From Pararoseomonas baculiformis (GTDB lineage: Bacteria; Pseudomonadota; Alphaproteobacteria; Acetobacterales; Acetobacteraceae): DNA of 64,000 nt. Below are positions 17,399 through 26,386 of this stretch, one piece after another; positions within the stretch are counted from its first letter, which is position 1; every line of letters begins with the position of its first letter. The stretch spans positions 62,001 through 126,000 of the forward strand of contig NZ_JAGIZB010000014.1 in NCBI RefSeq assembly GCF_017813395.1. Direction: 5' to 3'. Position numbers and translations under genes: made by a program. The notes beneath the pieces were generated by a model, which worked only from the letters and a program-made list of their open reading frames with translations, did no database searches and was not told where the DNA came from.

Positions 17399-18790
17399 TC
17401 AGTTCCGGAACATCTTGCCGGGGTTGAGGATGCCCTTGGGGTCCAGCGCCGCCTTGATGCTCTGCATCACGGCCAGGGCCTCCATCCCATGCTCCTGCTC
17501 CAGGAACTCGCGCTTGCCCAGCCCCACCCCATGCTCGCCCGAGCATGTGCCGCCGAGCGCAAGGGCCCGGGCCACGATCTTGCGGTCCAGCTCCCAGGCG
17601 CGCTCGAGCGCGGCGGGGTCGTCCTGGCCCACCAGGATCACGGTGTGGAAATTGCCGTCGCCGACATGCCCGACCATCGGCGCGGAAAGGCCGGAGGCTT
17701 CGATGTCCTCCTTCGCGCCCAGCAGCGCATCCGCCAGGCGCGAGATCGGCACGCAGACATCGGTGGTCACGCCGCGGGAACCGGGCTGGCTGGCGATCGC
17801 CGCCCAATAGGCGTTGTGGCGGGCGGTCCAGAGCTTGTTGCGCGTCTCGCTATCGGCCGCCCAGGCGAAGCCCAGCCCGCCCATCTCGGTAACGACGGCC
17901 TTCACCGTCTCGGCCTGCTCGGCCACGCCGGCCTCGCTGCCGTGGAATTCAAGGAACAGGGTGGGCAGGGCCTCAAGATTGTCCAGCTTCGAATGGGCGA
18001 TGCAGCAGGCCATCTGCACCTCGTCCAGCAGCTCGATCCGTGCCACGGGCACGCCGAGCTGCATCACCTGGATGACGGACTCCACGCAGCCCCGCATCTC
18101 CGGGAACTGGACCACGGCGGCGGAGGTTGCCTCAGGGATGCCGTGCAGGCGCAGGCGGATCTTGGTGATGATGCCCAGCGTGCCCTCGCTGCCGATCATC
18201 AGCCGCGTCAGGTCATAGCCATTGGCGGCCTTGCGGGTGCGGCTGCCCGTGTTGATCACCCGGCCATCCGCAAGCACCACCTCCAGCCCCATCACGTTCT
18301 CCCGGATGGTGCCGTAGCGCACGGCATTGGTGCCGGAGGCGCGCGTGGCGCACATGCCGCCGATGGTGCAGTGGCTACCCGGATCCACCGGGAAGAACAG
18401 GCCCTGGTCGCGCAGGTGATCATTCAGCTGGTGGCGCGTCACGCCCGGCTCCACCAGGCAGTCCATGTCGTCCGGGCTGACATCCAGGATGGCGGTCATG
18501 CGCGACAGGTCCAGCGAGATGCCCGCGCGCACCGGCGTGACATGCCCCTCCAGGCTGGTGCCCGCGCCGAAGGCCACCACCGGCACGCCATGGCGGTGGC
18601 AGAGCGCGAGGATTTGGGAGACCTCCTCCGTCGTCTCGGCGAAGGCCACCGCATCGGGCAGGACGGGGGTGGTGGTGTCCTCGCCGCGGGAATGCTGCTC
18701 GCGCATGGCGATGTTGGTGGTGATACGGTCGCCCAAGAAGGCGCGGATGGCGGCGATGACGTGGTCGACGGGGCGGGTTTCGGCGGTCAT
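17399..18790 (-). CDS. FAD-binding oxidase, GlcD / D-lactate dehydrogenase type
   Basis: A 463-residue flavoprotein of the VAO/PCMH fold. The FAD-binding domain covers about residues 45-220, with VVAFGAGTSLEGHV and VDPGSHCTIGGMCATRASGTNAVRYGT as pyrophosphate and isoalloxazine contacts. The C-terminal FAD-oxidase domain ends with CSGEHGVGLGKREFL, carrying the His-Gly motif of LDHD and GlcD. These enzymes oxidise D-2-hydroxy acids to 2-oxo acids and pass electrons to a cytochrome or quinone. The frame stays open far upstream (to 20182), through an oppositely placed gene, so the ATG at 18790 is chosen. It lies 14 bases downstream of the amidinohydrolase gene, probably in one operon. Confidence 0.88.
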   Translation of the reverse strand: MTAETRPVDHVIAAIRAFLGDRITTNIAMREQHSRGEDTTTPVLPDAVAFAETTEEVSQILALCHRHGVPVVAFGAGTSLEGHVTPVRAGISLDLSRMTAILDVSPDDMDCLVEPGVTRHQLNDHLRDQGLFFPVDPGSHCTIGGMCATRASGTNAVRYGTIRENVMGLEVVLADGRVINTGSRTRKAANGYDLTRLMIGSEGTLGIITKIRLRLHGIPEATSAAVVQFPEMRGCVESVIQVMQLGVPVARIELLDEVQMACCIAHSKLDNLEALPTLFLEFHGSEAGVAEQAETVKAVVTEMGGLGFAWAADSETRNKLWTARHNAYWAAIASQPGSRGVTTDVCVPISRLADALLGAKEDIEASGLSAPMVGHVGDGNFHTVILVGQDDPAALERAWELDRKIVARALALGGTCSGEHGVGLGKREFLEQEHGMEALAVMQSIKAALDPKGILNPGKMFRN

Positions 18791-18804
18791 GTCGGTGTTC
18801 CGTG

Positions 18805-19683
18805 TCAGTCGTCCCGCCGCAGCGGGCAGGTCAGGCAATGGGGCCCGCCGCCACCGGCGGTGAAAAGCGAAAGGGCAGGGTCCAGGACTTCCAGCCCCTC
18901 GGCGCGAAGGGCGGCGTTCAGCGCCGTGCTCTCGCGCGCGGATACCACGCGGTCCCGCCCCAGGGCGAGGATGTTGCAGCCCAGATGCATGGCCGCGCGG
19001 TAGGGAACCGGGATCCAGCGGATGCCATGGCCCCGCAGCCAGTCCAGGAATCCGGGGTCGAGCACGTCCTCGCAGGCCACGGCCAATCCGGGGGCGGCCA
19101 TGCAGAACAACACGTCCAGATGCAGGAAATGCTCGTCGAAATCCTCGACGCGCACTTCCCAGCCCTCCTCCCGCAGCCATCCCGCAAGCTGCTCCGCACC
19201 GGCATGATCCGTGCGCCCGCCGGAGGCGCCGATGGCGGCAAGGCCGGGGCGGATGATGTGGATGTCGCCGCCCTCCAGCGTGCCGGCGCTGGATTTCCGC
19301 CAGAAGGCACCCCCATGCCCGGCGTGGAAGTCGATCAGCGGCGCATACTCGCCGCGGCGCTGCGGCCGCTCCAGCTGGCACAGCACGGGGCCGCGATGGG
19401 TCACCACCACGCTGTCGCGCGTATAGGCCATGTAGGGCAGATGCGGCTCCGGCGCGATCAGCCGCACCTGTGCGCCGCCCTGCTCGATCGCATGCACCAG
19501 TTCCGCATGCTGCGCCTGCAGATGGGCGGTGGCGGGGGATTGGTTCTCCCCGGCCAGGGTGCGGCGGACGATGCTGTTGGTCGGGATCCAGCGGTAATGC
19601 TCGGGCGTGCAGAGCAACACCTCGCGCAACGGCGCCGTCTCGGACGAAACGCGCCAGGCGGAACCGGGAAGGGGATCGGGCAT
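18805..19683 (-). CDS. Dimethylarginine dimethylaminohydrolase-like amidinohydrolase
   Basis: A 292-residue member of the guanidino-group modifying superfamily (arginine deiminase/amidinotransferase/DDAH fold). Visible active-site pieces are YTRDSVV (Asp), LEGGDIHI (substrate Asp), EHFLHLDVLF (catalytic His of the His-Leu-Asp motif) and GGGGPHCLTCPL near the C-terminus, containing the nucleophilic Cys. It probably hydrolyses a guanidino compound, such as methylated arginine, to citrulline or a ureido product plus an amine. Substrate choice between DDAH and other amidinohydrolases is not decided by sequence reading. Confidence 0.78.
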   Translation of the reverse strand: MPDPLPGSAWRVSSETAPLREVLLCTPEHYRWIPTNSIVRRTLAGENQSPATAHLQAQHAELVHAIEQGGAQVRLIAPEPHLPYMAYTRDSVVVTHRGPVLCQLERPQRRGEYAPLIDFHAGHGGAFWRKSSAGTLEGGDIHIIRPGLAAIGASGGRTDHAGAEQLAGWLREEGWEVRVEDFDEHFLHLDVLFCMAAPGLAVACEDVLDPGFLDWLRGHGIRWIPVPYRAAMHLGCNILALGRDRVVSARESTALNAALRAEGLEVLDPALSLFTAGGGGPHCLTCPLRRDD

Positions 19684-19983
19684 GGGCGAAGCCTAGCCCC
19701 GGCGGGCGGGGTTGCCCATTGCGCGCCAAGCGGTGGCGGGCCGCCCGGTCCCGGCGATCGGGAGGCCAAGGCCCGCGCGGCGGCCAAGGCGAGGAGATCG
19801 CGCCGCCCCAGTCCCGCGCGGAGGGTGCCGAGCGGCCCGGTGCCTCCGCCCGGTAGCCGGACATTGATGCCAGGCCGGCAGGCTGTCGGATTGCGCGGCG
19901 GGCGGGGAAGCGGAAGGATGCAGGGCAGCCGCGCCGGGCGCGATCGCGCCGAGGACGGGCATGACGGAACGGGGGAACGCCAG

Positions 19984-20745
19984 GTGGCGAACAAGCTGAG
20001 GGATGCGTGGAAGGCCGGGCGGAAGACGGTGAATGGATGGTTGTCCATTCCCTCGGCCTTCTCGGCGGAGGTGATGGCCCAGCTCGGGATGGAGAGCATG
20101 ACGGTCGATCTCCAGCACGGCGTGCATGATTACCTCTCCGCGGTGGCGAGCTTCCAGGCGATGCAGGCGCATGGGCCCACACCGATGGCCCGCCTGCCGT
20201 GGAACGAGCCGGGCATTGCCGGCAAGCTGCTCGATGCCGGCGCCCAGGGCCTGATCTGCCCCATGGTCAACACGCGTGCCCAGGCCGAGGCCTTCGTGGC
20301 TGCCTGCCGCTATCCCCCGATGGGCGCCCGGTCCAACGGGCCGATTCGGGCAGGCCTCTACGGCGAGCCCGGCTCCTATTTCCAGACCGCCAATGACGAT
20401 ATCCTCTGCCTGCCGATGATCGAGACCCGGGAGGCGCTGGACAACCTCGACGCCATCCTGGACGTGCCGGGCGTGGACGGCATCTATATCGGGCCGACCG
20501 ACCTGCAGATCTCGCTGGGCATCCTGCCGCCCATCATGGAGCGGCAGGACCAGGCGATCCTGGACATCTATGCCCGGCTGATCCGCGCCTGCCATGAACG
20601 TGGCAAGTTCATCGGCCTGCACTGCACCACCGGCGCCTATGTGAAGCAGATGCATGAGATGGGCTTCGACTACGCCACCCTCGGCAGCGACCTGACGAAC
20701 ATGGTGATGGGCGCGCGGGCCCAGCTGGCGGCGGCGCGGGGCTGA
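19984..20745 (+). CDS. HpcH/HpaI aldolase family protein
   Basis: A 253-residue class II pyruvate aldolase. NGWLSIPSAFSAEVMAQLG and MTVDLQHGVHDY mark the N-terminal barrel strands, the metal-ligand Glu lies in CLPMIETREALDN, and GIYIGPTDLQISLGI supplies the Asp ligand and phosphate/pyruvate loop. Family members cleave 4-hydroxy-2-oxo acids to pyruvate and an aldehyde. The start is a GTG at 19984 after a GGGGGAACG stretch; the frame is open far upstream but covers the antisense of the amidinohydrolase. A nearby ATG at 19961 is out of frame. Confidence 0.85.
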   Translation: MANKLRDAWKAGRKTVNGWLSIPSAFSAEVMAQLGMESMTVDLQHGVHDYLSAVASFQAMQAHGPTPMARLPWNEPGIAGKLLDAGAQGLICPMVNTRAQAEAFVAACRYPPMGARSNGPIRAGLYGEPGSYFQTANDDILCLPMIETREALDNLDAILDVPGVDGIYIGPTDLQISLGILPPIMERQDQAILDIYARLIRACHERGKFIGLHCTTGAYVKQMHEMGFDYATLGSDLTNMVMGARAQLAAARG

Positions 20746-20758
20746 ACCCCTCGGGGCT

Positions 20759-22327
20759 TCAGCCGGCCTGGGCGAGCTGCTGCTGGAGCCGCAGCTCCTC
20801 GTAATCCGTCTCCGACAGGAGGCTCGTCAGCATCTCGTCCGATAGCCCGTCCTCGCGCTGGTGCCGGATGAGGCGCTCGCGCGAGGCGCGGAGGGCGGCG
20901 AGGCGGATCTGCAACCGGGCCCGCAGCTCAGCCTGTGTCCCGCCCGCGGCCACCCCCGTGAAGACGCGCGCGATGTCCCGGAACTCTCCCACGAGGTCGC
21001 GCGCGATCACGCCATCCAGCGGGCTGTCCAGCCGGCCCTCCACCTCGCCCAGTGCCGCCTCGGCCATCAGCCGGCGGGCCGTGGCCTCCGCGGGCGCCAT
21101 GCCGCGCCGGGTCGGCTCCACCACGCCCAGGCGGATGATCAGCCATTCCAGCGTGGTGCCCTGCACCACCAGGGTCGCCAGGATGGCGACGAAGGCGAGG
21201 AAGATCAGCAGGTCCCGGTGCGGGATCTCCAGCGGCAGGGCCAGCGCGGTGGCGAGGGAAACCACGCCCCGCATCCCCGCCCAGCCGATGATCACTGCAT
21301 GGCGGGGGCGGGGGAGCATCTCGTTCCGCGCCAGCGCCGGGAACAGGCGCGGGAGATAGGCGAAGGGGATCACCCAGCCCAGGCGCGAGAGGATCAGCGT
21401 GGCCGAAAGCGCGGCGGCCCCGACCACCAGCACGGGGAGCGGATAGGCCCCAAGGCGCTCCAGTATGCCGTTCAGCTGCAGCCCGACCAGGATGAAGACA
21501 AGGCTGGTAAGGACGAATTCCATGAAGCTCCAGGTCGCCAGCGCCTCGATCCGCGTCTGGGCGGTGAGGAGAGCGCGCTGGCGCTGGGCGATCATGATGC
21601 CGGCGGTGACCACGGCGATCACGCCAGAGACATGCAGCTTCTCGGCGATCAGGAAAGCGCCATAGGCCGTGAGGAAGGTGAAGGCGATCTCCAGCGGCGT
21701 CGCCTCCAGCCGCGGCAGCACGCGGGCGGCCAACAAGGCCACCGCCAGCCCGACCAGGAAGCCGCCGATCGCCACGGCAAGGAAGGTGACGGCCGCCAGG
21801 CCCGGCGCAACGCTGCCCACCGCCACCGCCCCGACGGCCAGGCGGAACAGCACCAGGGCGGAGGCATCGTTCATCAGGCTCTCGCCCTCGAGCACGGTGA
21901 CGATCCGCCGGGGCAGGGGCATGCGTTGCAGCACCGAGGCCGCCGCTACCGCGTCGGGCGGGGCCACGATCGCGCCCAGGGCAATGGCCGCTGCCCAGGG
22001 AAGGTCCGGCAGCAGGAGCTTGGCGACCACCGCCACGCAGGCCGCCGTGAAGAACACCGCCCCGACCGCGAGGAGCATGATGGGCCAGAGATTGGCGCGG
22101 AATTCCTGCCAATCCGTCCGCCAGGCGCTGGCCTGGAGCAGCGGCGGCAGGAAGGCCGCGAGCGCAAGGGTCGGGTCCAGCTCCACCCGGGGCAGGCCGG
22201 GGATGAAGGCCAGGGCCATCCCGCCGAGGATGAGCACCACCGCATAGGGAAGGCGCGTGCGCCGGGCCAGGATGGCCAGGCCCAGGCAGGCGCCCAGCAG
22301 GGCCAGCGTGATCTCAAGCAGCAGCAT
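20759..22327 (-). CDS. Na+/H+ antiporter, CPA1 family
   Basis: A 522-residue cation:proton antiporter. About 11-12 hydrophobic helices fill residues 1-395; the ion-binding region is ALGAIVAPPDAVAAASVLQRM, where Pro-Asp is the functional motif of CPA1, and ESLMNDASALVLFRLAV carries the Asn-Asp that follows. WAGMRGVVSLATALALP is the typical TM10-11 signature. The last 120 residues are a charged cytoplasmic domain. It probably exports Na+ or K+ in exchange for protons. It is convergent with the aldolase (13-base gap). Confidence 0.88.
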   Translation of the reverse strand: MLLLEITLALLGACLGLAILARRTRLPYAVVLILGGMALAFIPGLPRVELDPTLALAAFLPPLLQASAWRTDWQEFRANLWPIMLLAVGAVFFTAACVAVVAKLLLPDLPWAAAIALGAIVAPPDAVAAASVLQRMPLPRRIVTVLEGESLMNDASALVLFRLAVGAVAVGSVAPGLAAVTFLAVAIGGFLVGLAVALLAARVLPRLEATPLEIAFTFLTAYGAFLIAEKLHVSGVIAVVTAGIMIAQRQRALLTAQTRIEALATWSFMEFVLTSLVFILVGLQLNGILERLGAYPLPVLVVGAAALSATLILSRLGWVIPFAYLPRLFPALARNEMLPRPRHAVIIGWAGMRGVVSLATALALPLEIPHRDLLIFLAFVAILATLVVQGTTLEWLIIRLGVVEPTRRGMAPAEATARRLMAEAALGEVEGRLDSPLDGVIARDLVGEFRDIARVFTGVAAGGTQAELRARLQIRLAALRASRERLIRHQREDGLSDEMLTSLLSETDYEELRLQQQLAQAG

Positions 22328-22362
22328 GGGCGGGGCCTGCGCCGAGGCGGAAAAGCCGGGAG

Positions 22363-22398
22363 GGGGCGGCCATGGCGCTATGCCGTCATGGCCGCCCC
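22363..22398 (-). terminator. Terminator downstream of manC
   Basis: A perfect 12-base-pair stem, GGGGCGGCCATG with CATGGCCGCCCC, immediately follows the ManC stop on the minus strand; a TTTT run appears about 20 bases beyond it. Confidence 0.65.
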
Positions 22399-22405
22399 TG
22401 CAGGG

Positions 22406-23827
22406 TCACGCGCGTCCGTAGGTATCCTCGAAGCGCACGATATCGTCCTCGCCGAGATAGGCCCCCGATTGCACCTCGATGAGGGTCAGCGGGATCATGC
22501 CGGGGTTCTCCAGGCGATGGACGCAGCCGAGGGGCAGGTAAACGCTCTCGTTCTCGCGCAGGAGAATCCGCTCGGCATCGCGCTCGACAACGGCGGTGCC
22601 GTTGACAACCACCCAGTGCTCGGCGCGGTGGTAATGCTTCTGCAGGCTGAGCTTCTCGCCCGGGCGAACCAGGATCTTCTTCACCTGGAAGCGGTCGCCC
22701 TGGATCAGGCCTTCATAATGGCCCCAGGGGCGGTACATGCGCCGGTGCGCGCCCGCCTCAGGGCGCTTCCGCGCCTTGAGCTGGTCCACCAGCTTCTTCA
22801 CGTCCTGCGCCCGGTCGCGGTGCAGCGCCAGCACCGCGTCCTCGGTGGCCACCACCACCACATCCTTCAGCCCGACCACCGTGGTCAGGATGCCTTCCGA
22901 GCGGACATAGCAGTCATCGGCGTCCAGCAGCTCGACCGGGCCATGGGTGGCGTTGCCCCGGCCATCCTTCGGCGAAACCTGCCAGAGCGCGTCCCAGGAG
23001 CCCACATCGGACCAGCCAAGATCGGCCGGCACCACGGCGGCATGAGCCGTGCGCTCCATCACCGCATAGTCGATCGAGATCGAAGGGGCGCCTGCGAAGG
23101 AAGGGCCGAGCCGGACGAAGTCGAGGTCGCGGCTGGCCTCGTCCACCGCCGCGCGCACGCTCGCCACCAGCTCGGGCTGCAGACGCTCGAGCTCGGCCAG
23201 AAGGCTGGCCGCGCGCGCGACGAACATGCCGGCGTTCCACAGGTGCTGCCCGCCCTCAAGCAAGGCCTGGGCACGGGCGAGGTCGGGCTTCTCGATGAAG
23301 GAGGCGATGGCAGAAACCCCCGGCGCCTCCGGAATGGCGGTACCGGCCTCGATATAGCCGAAGCCGGTCTCGGCATGGGTGGGCTTCATCCCGAAGGTCA
23401 CGATATGGCCGGCCCGGGCCGCCTCCGCCGCCCGGGCGAGCGCCGCGTGCAGGGCAGGGATGTCCTGGATCGCCGCATCGGCCGCCATGACCCAGAGAAG
23501 GGCATGCGGATCCTCTTCCGAGGCCAGCAGGGCTGCGGCCGCGATCGCCGGCGCCGAGTTCCGGGCGGCCGGCTCAAGCACGATCCGCCCCCCGGTCACG
23601 CCGCTCTCGCGCAGCTGCTCGGCAACGAGGAAACGATGCGCCTCGGCGCAGATCACCATGGGCGGGGTGAAGCCCGGGCCCGTGGCACGCCCCACTGTCT
23701 CCTGCAGCATGCTCTGCTCGGAGGTCAGCGGCCAGAACTGCTTGGGAAAGCCCTCCCGCGAGAGGGGCCAGAGCCGCGTGCCAACACCACCGGACAACAC
23801 CACCGGCACAACACGATCCTGGGGCAT
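22406..23827 (-). CDS. manC: Mannose-1-phosphate guanylyltransferase / mannose-6-phosphate isomerase
   Basis: A 473-residue bifunctional type II PMI-GMP. The nucleotidyltransferase domain (about 1-290) starts with the signature SGGVGTRLWPLSREGFPKQF and includes FIEKPD. The C-terminal cupin (about 350-465) holds PWGHYEGLIQGDRFQVKKI and the metal-binding KLSLQKHYHRAEHW with its Gln, His and Glu ligands. It makes mannose-6-phosphate from fructose-6-phosphate and GDP-mannose from mannose-1-phosphate, feeding capsule, exopolysaccharide or LPS synthesis. No other polysaccharide genes adjoin, and it appears monocistronic between two terminators. Confidence 0.93.
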   Translation of the reverse strand: MPQDRVVPVVLSGGVGTRLWPLSREGFPKQFWPLTSEQSMLQETVGRATGPGFTPPMVICAEAHRFLVAEQLRESGVTGGRIVLEPAARNSAPAIAAAALLASEEDPHALLWVMAADAAIQDIPALHAALARAAEAARAGHIVTFGMKPTHAETGFGYIEAGTAIPEAPGVSAIASFIEKPDLARAQALLEGGQHLWNAGMFVARAASLLAELERLQPELVASVRAAVDEASRDLDFVRLGPSFAGAPSISIDYAVMERTAHAAVVPADLGWSDVGSWDALWQVSPKDGRGNATHGPVELLDADDCYVRSEGILTTVVGLKDVVVVATEDAVLALHRDRAQDVKKLVDQLKARKRPEAGAHRRMYRPWGHYEGLIQGDRFQVKKILVRPGEKLSLQKHYHRAEHWVVVNGTAVVERDAERILLRENESVYLPLGCVHRLENPGMIPLTLIEVQSGAYLGEDDIVRFEDTYGRA

Positions 23828-23885
23828 GTGGCTTCCAGATATGGTCGAGAGATATCCGGACCTAACGGAGCATGCCCAAAAAGAA

Positions 23886-23913
23886 AAGCCGCCCCGGTTG
23901 CCCGGAGCGGCTT
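23886..23913 (-). terminator. Terminator of the tctB-tctA operon
   Basis: A stem of 11-12 pairs with one mismatch (AAGCCGC-CCGG with CCGG-GCGGCTT) lies just after the TctA stop. Reading the minus strand, it is followed by TTTTCTTTTT, a good U-tract. Confidence 0.8.
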
Positions 23914-23935
23914 CTCTGTCGCACTGGCGGCGGAT

Positions 23936-25435
23936 TTATTCGGCCAGTGCCTTGTCCTTGCCGCTGCGAAGGGCGGGCAGGGCCATCGCGGCCAGCACGA
24001 TCGCCGCCAGGGCCAGGAGCGTGGCGCTGATCGGGCGTTCGACGAACACGCCCACGTCGCCGCGGGAGAGCAGCATGGCGCGGCGGAGATGCTCCTCCAT
24101 CATCGGGCCGAGCACAAAGCCGATGAGCAGGGGCGCGGCGGGCATCTGCAGCTTGCTGAAGATGTAGCCGAGGATGCCGAAGAACAGGGTCTGGTAGACG
24201 TCGAAGACCGAGTTGTTCAGCGAGTACACGCCGATCGCGCAGAAGACGAGGATCGCCGGGTACAGATACTTGTAGGGCACCTGCAGCAGCTTCACCCACA
24301 TGCCGATCATCGGCAGGTTGATGACGAGCAGCATCAGGTTGCCGACCCACATGGAGCAGATCAGGCCCCAGAACAGGTCCGGCTGGGCCTCCACCATGCG
24401 GGGGCCGGGCTGGATGCCCTGGATGATCAGCGCGCCGACCATCAGCGCCATCACGGCGTTGGCCGGGATGCCGAGGGTCAGCAGCGGGATGAAGGAGGTC
24501 TGGGCAGCCGCGTTGTTCGCGGATTCCGGACCGGCCACGCCCTCGATCGCACCGGTGCCGAGCGTGCTCCCGTACTTCGAGATCTTACGCTCCAGCATGT
24601 AGGAGCCGAAGGCGGAGAGCGAGGCGCCACCACCCGGCAGGATGCCGAGGACGGAGCCGATCGCCGTGCCGCGAAGCACGGCCGGCACCGAGCGGCGGAA
24701 CTCTTCCCGGGTCAGCATCAGGCTGCCGACCTTGCCGGACATGACCTGGCGCGCTTCCGGACGCTCGAGGTTCAGGATGATCTCGCCGAGGCCGAAGATG
24801 CCCATGGCGATCGACACGAAGCCGAGCCCGTCGGACAGTTCGGGTACACCGAAGGTGAAGCGCTGCTGGCCGGTCTGCACATCCGTGCCGACGAGGCCGA
24901 GGGCAACGCCCAGAACCACCATGGCGATGGCCTTCAGCACCGAACCCTGTGCCAGCACGGCCGATATGATGAGGCCGAGCAGCATGAGGGAGAAGTAGTC
25001 CGCCGGGCCGAAGGAGAGCGCCACGGAGGTCAGCATCGGGCCCGAGGCCGCGACGACGAGGGTCGCGACGCTGCCCGCGAAGAAGGAGCCGAGGGCGGCG
25101 ATGGTCAGCGCGGCGCCCGCGCGACCGTTGCGGGCCATCTTGTAGCCGTCGAGCGCTGTGACGACCGACGACACCTCACCCGGCAGGTTGAGCAGGATGG
25201 CCGTGGTCGAGCCGCCATACTGCGCACCGTAATAGATGCCGGCGAGCATGATGATGGCCGTGGTGGCGGGCTGGCCGAAGGTGATCGGCAGCAGCAGCGA
25301 GATGGTGGCGACCGGCCCGATGCCGGGCAGCACGCCGATGGCCGTCCCGATCAACGCGCCGAGCAGCGCGAAGAGTAGGTTGTCCAGCGACAACGCGACC
25401 CCGAAGCCGTGCGCCAGATTGGCGAAAAGTTCCAT
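23936..25435 (-). CDS. Tripartite tricarboxylate transporter permease, TctA family
   Basis: A 499-residue large membrane subunit with about 11-12 helices. The N-terminal GTAIGVLPGIGPVATISLLLP and the internal GTAIGSVLGILPGGGASLSAFGSYMLE are the duplicated Gly-rich TctA motifs, and YYGAQYGGSTTAILLNLPGE is the substrate-path motif. With TctB and a periplasmic Bug protein it would import carboxylates using an ion gradient. It follows tctB with a 30-base gap in the same operon. No Bug gene is in this operon; candidates are the incomplete protein at the window start and the one at 39091-40080. Confidence 0.93.
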   Translation of the reverse strand: MELFANLAHGFGVALSLDNLLFALLGALIGTAIGVLPGIGPVATISLLLPITFGQPATTAIIMLAGIYYGAQYGGSTTAILLNLPGEVSSVVTALDGYKMARNGRAGAALTIAALGSFFAGSVATLVVAASGPMLTSVALSFGPADYFSLMLLGLIISAVLAQGSVLKAIAMVVLGVALGLVGTDVQTGQQRFTFGVPELSDGLGFVSIAMGIFGLGEIILNLERPEARQVMSGKVGSLMLTREEFRRSVPAVLRGTAIGSVLGILPGGGASLSAFGSYMLERKISKYGSTLGTGAIEGVAGPESANNAAAQTSFIPLLTLGIPANAVMALMVGALIIQGIQPGPRMVEAQPDLFWGLICSMWVGNLMLLVINLPMIGMWVKLLQVPYKYLYPAILVFCAIGVYSLNNSVFDVYQTLFFGILGYIFSKLQMPAAPLLIGFVLGPMMEEHLRRAMLLSRGDVGVFVERPISATLLALAAIVLAAMALPALRSGKDKALAE

Positions 25436-25465
25436 AGCTTGTTTTGGCCCTTTCTTTCCTGGCGC

Positions 25466-26086
25466 TTACCCGAAGATCGTCGGCCAAAGCGGAACCCGGA
25501 TATCGAGTTCGTAGATGAAGACGAACCAGCAGAGGATGCAGAGGAAGACGCTCATCCCGACGATGCTGATCGGATTGTGCTCACGGTCGGCCAGGGCCGA
25601 GATGACGCAAAGCGCCGTGATGCTCAGCATGAGGCCCAGCGGTTCGAGCAGCAGCGCGAAGATCGCGAAGGAGGCGAGGACCAGGCCGAGCGGCCGCCAA
25701 GCCGGCGAGATCGACAGGACGAGCAGCGCGACGAAGCAGGCAATCCCGACCTGGACGTAGTTGGTCGTGACGCCCATGCCCTCCATCACGCGCCAGATGA
25801 TGATCCCGACCGCGACGCTGATGGCGAGCGTGGTGAGGTCAAGCTTCGTCCAGGGCTCCAGCGGGTCCGGCCCGTTGGTGAGCGCGAGGATGAAGACCAT
25901 CGCCCCCAGGCCGAACTGCAGCCAGAACACGAGCATCGGCATGTAGCCGGGCCCCATGCGGCGGGCCGAGCCGAGCGTGTGCTGTTCCAGGCCGAACCCG
26001 AGCAGGCCGCCGTTGATGTAGAGGCCTATGAAAGCAAGGAGCATCAGGATGCCCCCAGCCCAAAGGTCCTTCGTGCTGATCTTCAT
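25466..26086 (-). CDS. Tripartite tricarboxylate transporter small membrane subunit, TctB family
   Basis: A 206-residue protein with about four or five hydrophobic helices and no soluble domain, as in TctB. The N-terminus contains DLWAGGILMLLAFIGLYI and an arginine-rich loop GSARRMGPGYMPMLVFWLQ, a conserved feature of the family. A GGAG ribosome site precedes the ATG at 26086. It is the first gene of a tctBA pair, divergent from an M20 amidohydrolase. Confidence 0.87.
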   Translation of the reverse strand: MKISTKDLWAGGILMLLAFIGLYINGGLLGFGLEQHTLGSARRMGPGYMPMLVFWLQFGLGAMVFILALTNGPDPLEPWTKLDLTTLAISVAVGIIIWRVMEGMGVTTNYVQVGIACFVALLVLSISPAWRPLGLVLASFAIFALLLEPLGLMLSITALCVISALADREHNPISIVGMSVFLCILCWFVFIYELDIRVPLWPTIFG

Positions 26087-26386
26087 GAAGTCTCCACCCC
26101 TGGTCCCTCAAGAATCGAACGAACGGGGGGCGCGGCTTCGCAGGGCGGGGCGCATATGATCCCGGCCGCGGACCCCGGCGGGAAAGCTCGAATCGAGCAT
26201 CCCGGCGGGTGTCGCGGCCGGCACTTTACGTGCCCTCGTCCTCGTGCGGGACGTGCCTCCCGAAAGAGAGAGACACGCAACCTATGGGGCGGCGCGCCAT
26301 GTCACAAGCTTCAGATTGCCTGCTGCCTTGTCATGGATGCTTCTTCACCTACGATGCGGCGCAACATCGTTGCGAGATTTGATGTC
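26087..26386. other. Divergent intergenic region between tctB and the M20 amidohydrolase
   Basis: These 300 bases should hold two divergent promoters. The clearest structure is at 26174-26209 (listed separately). I see no RNA gene or riboswitch. Short open frames here lack ribosome sites and family resemblance. Confidence 0.5.
26174..26209. promoter_or_regulatory. Palindrome flanked by direct repeats in the tctB/M20 divergent promoter region
   Basis: GCTCGAATCGAGC (26186-26198) is a perfect 6+6 inverted repeat around a single base. It is bracketed by two copies of CCCGGCGGG (26174-26182 and 26201-26209). The position between divergent genes suggests an operator for one or both; the regulator is unknown. 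Confidence 0.4.

Noticed and set aside
20861-25378. A 1505-codon plus-strand open frame
   Set aside because: It is antisense to manC, tctA and the CPA1 antiporter, and its composition (Gly/Arg/His/Asp-rich) is the usual shadow of GC-rich genes.
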